From Macropodus opercularis (taxonomy: Eukaryota; Chordata; Actinopteri; Anabantiformes; Osphronemidae), in NCBI GenBank assembly GCA_030770545.1, contig CM061090.1, positions 18,386,501-18,450,500 on the forward strand: a DNA stretch of 64,000 nucleotides, read 5' to 3'. Below the pieces are notes generated by a model. The model was not told the DNA's origin. It searched no databases and saw only the letters and a list, made by a program, of their open reading frames with translations. Shown here piece by piece: positions 57,388 to 64,000 of this stretch. The first letter of the stretch is position 1; every line of letters begins with the position of its first letter. The position numbers were made by a program, and so were the translations under genes.

Positions 57388-59736
57388 TCAAGAACAGAGG
57401 AGCGAGAGAAAAAAGACGGGGGAAACGGAGACAGCCAGCAGAGACCGAAACTCGCGATGCACTCTTTTTCTTTTATGTGCCTTTATATTTTGTTGTTGTT
57501 TCACTAGCGTTCAGGGCTGTGCAATGAACTGAGGAGTGGCTAACTCGCTCCAATTTGTCAAGCGCCTCTCTGACTGTTGTTCTGGGCTGTGGGTGGGGGT
57601 GAGGAGGGCGCAACCGCTGATGCCAGCCCTCCAATAGCAGAGTGATTACTGGGCACTGGGCCGTGCTGAGCTGGGCCTGGGCATCAAAACATGCTGTTGC
57701 ACTTGACTAGACACAGCTGAATAAAGATATTTGCAGAGACCTATATGGTCTGACAAAGGCAATGTAAATGCAGATAAACCATGTGATGTTAAGAGGTCAC
57801 TTGACTGTTTAGCTATAGAGCTTTTTGCTTGAGCATTTGTTGACTTATCTTCATTTAAAATTCATTTAAGAACATAGTTATTGTATCCTAAAAATGCATT
57901 AACAGAATGATACATAGCTTAAAAGTCAGACCAAAGAGCCTTCAAAGTAAAAACAAAAAATGTATTTAAATTGCGAGTCTAAGTTTCAGACGCAACTGCT
58001 TAATAAGTCAGTTTTACTTTCACAGACGATGTAACTGAATTTTTGGGGGTTGCCTTGAGCTCAGCCGAGCAGCACAACACCTGGCCACCGCGAAGAGTTG
58101 CTCCACAGACTGAAAATAGGACTGTTGTAAAAAATGCACGAGTCTCTGTGTGTGTTGCTTCAGGCACAGTTAAGACTGGATCATACAATCCAAAAGGGCC
58201 AATTTAAGCCGGGCAGCAAACACAATGGCTGCAGGGTGCAGTCAACGCTTAGGATTTAAAGCTGCAATGCCACTGATGGCCACTTGATACTCATTTCAAT
58301 TTCAAAAAAGTGTAGATGTTTTTTTGTTTTTTTTTCAGCAGCCATGCCTTAAACTCAAATCTGTGTTTCTTTAATAAGTGTCAGGTAAAGTTGAGATTAT
58401 TGCCATTAAATGCAACATTTCTAGTATAATAGGCAACAAATCAATTGGGAGTATGTGACAACATTTTGTAGTTTAAACGAGGATGTTGTAGGTCGATTGC
58501 AAGTAACGGCATCGAAAAACTAGCTTGTTTTACACTAGAAGCACAAGTAAAAACAGTCACCACCTACCTGTACCCCCAGTTGGTGGATGGGATGCATTCA
58601 GGCAAACATGGTTTCCCACAGGAGACTTGAATTTGATTCCAGGGTCAGACTTTCTGTTGATATTTTGTAACCTGTATAATAATTTTTGAAGACCTAACCT
58701 TTTAAGACCCTGATTCACATGTATCTGAGCCTAAGCCCCATCAAATGGCTTTATTGAATATTTGCATTTATCATTATTTAAGATTTCAAGTTTCAACAAA
58801 AAGCCTGCATGTGTATTCGTGGTAAAGCTACTGCTGAATTTATTCAGAGAATGCGTGTTTAAGATTTGTAGGTAAAATATCTTTCTGGTAATTGAAAATG
58901 TGATAAATTTCAAGCGTACTCGTTTTTTAGAGGTGCAGTGACTTAAGCACAGGAAACCGACACGCCGCATGCATCTTGCTTCGTGTACTCTAAACGGAGC
59001 ATCATTTACACTTGAGAGGAACCCAGCTGTATCATGCTAATGGGTGAATTAAAGCCAGTGACTACATTTCTAGATCACTCTTTTAAAAGGTTTATGCACA
59101 GTCCTTTGGTGCCAGTGTGTAACAAGACATGTTCTCCGTCTCCTATGTGTGTACACAATTTTAAGTAATTTCCCCTATATGTGAGTATATGATTATTGAT
59201 TATATAAAGAGGGGCCCTTCAATAGCATTTGGGCTTTCAGATGAGCATTCACATTCTCAGTACTTTGGTGCTCTTCTAAAGCATGAGACCTCTCACTTGT
59301 CCAGGAATGAGAAGAAGGGGAAGGAGCGCCATTTGATAAGGCCGCCGTCATTCATTTCAATTTCCTTATCAAGCTTAAGTACCTTCTATGAATTGGCCCT
59401 GTAAAGTACACAAATTAGAGCCATCAGCGATGCGAGCATGTGAAACAAGGACAAGGAAGCAGTGAGGGAGCGTTACCGAGGCAGAGAACAGAGCCAGAGT
59501 CACAGGGAGAAAATGAGGCAAACCGCAGAGAAGGAGAAAAGCGGAGAAAATGAAAAGGAGAGGGAGAAAGACAGCGTTAATGAGTGTGTGAGACAGTGAC
59601 ACTGTGTGGGCAGACCTAAAGAACAAATGTCTCTAATGCCTAATGCCACAGGGAGCAGTCAGGGTATGGTTCTTATCATTTTATAATGATGATTGCTCAG
59701 GGTCTGTGGAATGAGAACCCACTCAGGGGCCGTACC
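57388..59736. other. Non-genic stretch
   Basis: No supportable gene. AT-rich from 57700 to 59200, with an ATTTGCAT octamer at 58760-58767, and purine-rich at about 59440-59590. A stretch at 58560-58740 contains a weakly tRNA-like phrase near 58630 but no convincing SINE. Confidence 0.6.
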
Positions 59737-59755
59737 AAAAAAAAAAAAAAAAAAA
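59737..59755. repeat. Poly-A tract, 19 A
   Basis: Nineteen uninterrupted A. The upstream sequence contains no LINE or SINE body that I recognise, so I do not treat it as a retrotransposon tail. Confidence 0.9.
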
Positions 59756-62551
59756 GCAAGCAAACATGACAAGAAGTAAAATATACGCTCAAGAAAAATT
59801 ACAGGACATTCAATTGCAAAGATTATGTGTTTTCTCCCTAATAAGTGTGATAAAAGGACAGAAAAAAAAACTCATGCATTTAAATATGCTTTTTAGCTGG
59901 TATGGTTCCCTGGCCCCTGCGTCACTCTGCCAAGAGACGCACCCAAACAATACTTCTTTACCAAATACTGTTTGTTTGCTTTACATATGAATGGCCCACT
60001 TTATTTCTGGAAGTACACCAATCACTTTTGGTCCATTAAATTCTAATTAGTAGAGATAGAGCCTAAAGCCTCACAGAGAGATGTTTTAGAGGCTGGGCGA
60101 GCTCTGAAAAGGCAGCGCGAGAGTGACAGAGGAGACTGTTGTGAGACTGACAGAGCCTAAACAATGCCACATAATGGGGAGTTACTTTGGGAAGGAAATT
60201 AACTCCTTCACGTCTTAAGGGCCATTAACTCAAAACACTGCTCCTCTGCAACAAACCTCTTCATTTATGAAAAGGTTACAGTGTGGCACCTGCCAAGAGA
60301 TCCAGGAACAATGAAAAGCGGCAATACCTCTCTGACAAAGAAAAGCAACGCAGAGCCTCCTGGTTCAGTTTTAGTGTAGAGAATGCAACAATAAAGTAGT
60401 AAAAAGGTTTTTACATCGTTAGGTATCATCATGTGTTTATTTGGGCTTTGACCAACAGGTCTGAACCCTGTGCCACCCTACATGGGAGCTTTTCCCCTTA
60501 TATTAAATCTCTTTTAGTGATATCAATATTTATTCATTGTAGAAGATCTTCAAAATATTAATTATACTGCCACTGCTCAGTTTCATCTTTTACTTGTTTA
60601 TGTCTATTATCAAAGATCGTGCTCAACTTGTGATCTAAAGTAAAATATATTGCTATATTGATGACCCCGCTTCCCCCTTACTTCCCATTTCCATTTTGTC
60701 AAACTAAAGAAGCTGATGATAGAGATGACAAGGAGGTTTGAATACAAGCCTGGTGTGACTGACATACCCCCTTTTTAAATTTACCACTATGTGATATTTC
60801 TGTCATGTGATATAAATGTTTGTGGTCTGGACAATGCTTATGTTGGTGTGAGCGAATCACCCAGCATCAGACTTTCCCAGGCTTCAGGAGGTCGGCCTAA
60901 CTTGTGCCAACGAGCAGATCTGATGAATGCACCGATGATCTGGTCCATAAATAGTCACCACCTCTGTTTTGTGTTTTACGCATCTGCCTTAAATGCATGG
61001 CTTATATATCACGGCTGATCATCGGCCGAAATTGTTTCACTTGCATCCCGCCTCTCGCTCTGGTTCACTTACTGTCTTCTCTTCCTCTGAGGCCCAATTC
61101 AATTTTGATGAAGAGCGAAAGAGCATGTTGTCTGAAACTTTCTGGCAAGTGGTAAGAATACAAAAAAAGAGGAAGATGCAGCTTTCACAATACATCAAGC
61201 TCTATTTTCTACAGCACCTACAGTTCGCCGATACCTATGGGTCTTTTTTCCATCGCGAGTCACTGATAAACACAGAAAAGGCTGCCAGATTAGAGGAGAA
61301 GGCTGGAGAGAAGCCCAGCCCCAGTCGTGAGAAGAAGCCTCGCCAGCCAATAACATGGGTCACCGGTTCCCAGGCCAAACTGTATCGTGATGGAGCACTG
61401 GGATGCCGGGGCTCAACCGAGAGCAAAGGTGACAAAGGCGGAAAAAGCTTTTACCACATCAGCAGCAGAAACATTTGTTACGCACTACAAAGGGAACATG
61501 GCAGCACTCCCTAGTCCCAATCCCCATCTGACTGGAGCTATAGCTGCGGGGTAGTCGTGCTCTATCAGACCTTGCCTGAACCAGATCCGTCTCCCACATT
61601 AGCATTCTCATGTGAATAAATACAGTGATAATGGTAACACTGTTCTGCATGCTTAATGGGAGATAGCGGACTGCCAGGTCACAAAACACCCAATGGTGGA
61701 AAGTATGTGGAAAACATAATAAGTGAGAACCAGACAAAGAAAAGATTAAGGGCCAGAAGTCAAGGTCTCTCAATAAACCATTTAAAAAGTCGTCATATAC
61801 GCTTTTGTTTTGTTTAAGCTTCACAGTAAAACAAAAATAAACAATGCCCTTTATCCTCATATTAGACAGCGCAACACTCTTCAATCCCACCCCATCTTGC
61901 ATCTTATGAATATTCTAATTTAAAGCGTGAAAACAGTGTTTTCCGTGGCCGTTGGCACTTTAGCGAATTACAGCTAAACAACAGCAGCAACCTCTGCATG
62001 ATCTTCCAACCTGACCGCTGTTTTAATTACAAAATTATAATTATGGTGAGTTGGATGAATGTGTCTAGAGGGCCTCTGCTCACCTAAAAAATATAACAAG
62101 TTAAATAAAAAAAATTAAAAAACAATGAGCTTTAATATTCACATTTTGGTTTTGAAAGGGCAGAGGGAAGAGTCTACAATAGGGCCCTGAAGCAATAGTT
62201 AATTTACTGTATCCTGAGATGTTGCTTTAATTTATTGATACCAGTTTGTTTTCGATTTGAGGTGAACCACTCCGGAGAGTGCTGCTAAAGGAGTGGGGGG
62301 AAATATTTTCAATTATGTTCCTGGGAAGAAAAAAAAAACAAAAAGCCAGCGACAGAAGCCGTTCAGTGCACAAAGCTGCCCTGCGACTTGATGAATGGCC
62401 AGCCTTTAATGTTATGGGGGATTAAAGATAACTTCTGACCGATCAGTGGTCCAACATATAGGCATCTCCTCTTTCAGCAGCATAATAAGTTCTCAGCTGC
62501 CACTGGTTTAATTACCTCCTTTTAAAACACAATCCACGTGGACCCCATCTT
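59756..62551. other. Non-genic, repeat-poor stretch
   Basis: No gene I can defend. The segment 59990-60260 is enhancer-like, with AAATTCTAATTAGTAG and GGAAATTAACTCC strings. A 173-codon open frame lies at 60993-61514 and contains an exon-like 60-nt segment, treated as a finding. From 61900 to 62320 the sequence is again AT-rich and microsatellite-free. Confidence 0.55.
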
Positions 62552-62569
62552 AAAAAAAAAAAAAAAAAA
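62552..62569. repeat. Poly-A tract, 18 A
   Basis: Eighteen uninterrupted A; no element body recognised upstream. Confidence 0.9.
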
Positions 62570-64000
62570 CCATGGCAGGAGGATTAAGTTGAAGAGGGCC
62601 GTGGGGGTCGGGTATTCCATTGATTACAAGGTACCATTAAAGATCAAGAGAGGAGGCACTCTGAGACATCCATCAGGCTAAGATTGAAGCTGCCGTAATG
62701 ATCTTCCTGTACGCCATAAATAACAGTGATGTGTTGCTTCCATTTCATCCATACTGTTGTAGGTGTGACGCCAAGCCGCTTAGCTCTCCTTCATCTAAAC
62801 CTGCACGAGCATCTGTTTGGATCCAAACCCCCCCTACCCCCCACCCGGTCCCTTCGCTCCTTCATTCCCACCACCCTCTTGTGCTGCTGTGCAAGTTTGC
62901 AAGATATCCATCAGGAATGCGTCGGATGAGCAAGATCGTGTTAGGGGTCGCTGAGGCTATGAGTCACCACTGTCGCGCACACGGAAGAGGAGATGAGCAT
63001 TCGAGATGCACGCTTAGGCTGCAGCCAGGTGCTGATTCGAGGACTGGCATGCAACACATGACAACATGATGCAAACTGACGGATTCAGTTGCTCAACGGG
63101 AAAATCTTCCTGGCAAAGTAATTCGCCAACTGTCTAACTGAAAGAAGTGTCGACTATTCATGCAGCACCCTGGTTATAATTTTAAATGTGCTCCACGTCA
63201 TACTCCCAGCATCCACGGCAAAGACAAACGTGTTCTCCCTATAAAAATGCATCAAAGGCTTTTGATGAGTAGAATGCTAAAATCTGCTGCACATTCCTGA
63301 CCTACTCTTATCAGTACCGAAGTTTACAATATGTGACCTTTTCTGGAAGGTAGCCTAAATGAGCCCGAGATCACAGAGTGAAAGGTGCCAGATGACCGGA
63401 TTCTGACCCCAAGGTTCCTCCATCTTTACGACACTACTCCACAGCGAACGGATCCACCATCAGTCAAAGCAGAACTACAAACTGATTCATCACACACAAT
63501 TTATTCAGCCGCCCTGTTGTGTTTTCATCCTAACAATCAAAGAGAACACTTAAGGTTGATCTTTCTGTTTTGAAAGACACTAAAGTGGCAAATGTCAGCG
63601 TTATTGGAGGGAATCCCGATCCTCCTCTTCTCAAGGAGATAATGTGTTTGTGGCATATGGGGGAACTGCAGGGACCACATGCTCGGTCTCCCGCTCCGTT
63701 CTCATCTTTGTTTGTCTCCAGTGGGTGCCTGCTTTCCAGATTAAAGAAAACGAGGAGGAAGAAAAAAAATAAAAAAGGAACATGTTGCAGTCGGAGAGCT
63801 TCATGGGCCGGTGGTGGCATACAAAGCAGGCATCGCCCACAACCGGGGTGCAGGGTTAGAGAGTGACACAGCTGTATCTGTAGATGCAGGGTTAATGGAA
63901 AGCACAGTTTGAGACTTTCCTCATATTACAAATTCCAACAGGAAACCAAATTAAGCTGCTGGAACATCATCTGTTGTCTACTGATGTTTTCTCCATTCGC
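62570..64000. other. Non-genic stretch, right edge of window
   Basis: No supportable gene. It holds the C-rich tract listed below and, near 63745-63780, an A-rich purine segment. Open frames of about 100-123 codons occur but overlap others on the opposite strand and resemble no family I know. Confidence 0.6.
62828..62852 (-). other. G-quadruplex-capable tract, minus strand
   Basis: The plus strand reads C7, TA, C6, A, CCC, GGT, CCC. The minus strand has four G tracts of three or more with loops of three, one and two bases. Confidence 0.5.

Noticed and set aside
58560..58740. tRNA-derived SINE
   Set aside because: A phrase near 58630 loosely resembles a B box, but there is no A box at proper spacing, no tail and no flanking duplication.
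59737..59755. Poly-A as a retrotransposon tail or processed pseudogene end
   Set aside because: No recognisable LINE, SINE or gene-derived body lies upstream and no flanking duplication was found. The same holds for the A runs at 21848 and 62552.
60993..61514. 173-codon open frame as a real gene
   Set aside because: At the stop-codon frequency of this composition, one or two frames this long are expected by chance in six frames of 64 kb. TAA lies directly before its ATG and no family is recognised. Kept only as a splice-exon lead.

Overview
This 64 kb window looks like non-coding nuclear DNA from a bony fish, probably a percomorph with a fairly compact genome. Three things point there. It has many (CA/TG)n, poly-A, poly-C and purine-rich tracts. 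It carries a 3' fragment of a fish-type L2 (Maui-like) LINE and a fragment of an RTE-clade LINE. It also has a stretch resembling a dispersed repeat I associate with percomorph genomes. There is no bacterial-style gene packing: no operons, ribosome binding sites, tRNA, rRNA or CRISPR. I found no protein-coding gene I can defend. The longest open frames (173 and 181 codons) are about what chance gives in 64 kb read in six frames, and I recognise no protein family in them. The only recognisable coding sequence is decayed reverse transcriptase in the two LINE fragments.

Layout. 1-9.3 kb: non-genic sequence with microsatellites and one dispersed repeat (8.5-8.7 kb). 9.36-9.55 kb and 18.1-18.5 kb: CpG-dense islets. 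16.24 kb: an 18-bp perfect palindrome built on an OTX/PITX-type site. 19.6 kb and 23.5 kb: perfect or near-perfect hairpins, the second ending in a canonical PBX-PREP site. 28-38 kb: a long microsatellite-poor stretch with many homeodomain-type ATTA/TAAT motifs and a G-quadruplex cluster at 33.56-33.83 kb. 40.0-40.8 kb: CpG- and GC-box-rich. 42.5-44.3 kb: the only clear transposon cluster, an L2 3' end followed by an RTE insertion with a 15-bp target-site duplication, itself inside an older repeat. 45-64 kb: more non-genic DNA with a TATA/MEF2-type site, an inverted homeodomain hairpin beside a CpG-dense patch, and a strong G-quadruplex motif at 57.37 kb.

The simplest reading is a gene desert or a very long intron near a developmental regulator, with candidate enhancers scattered through it. 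That is inference, because conservation cannot be measured from one sequence. The most solid unusual observations are the nested RTE insertion with its duplication, the paired hairpins at 23.5 kb with the PBX-PREP decamer, the OTX-type palindrome, and the G-quadruplex motifs. A few exon-like segments (14.99, 33.90 and 61.09 kb) are recorded as weak candidates to test against RNA data.
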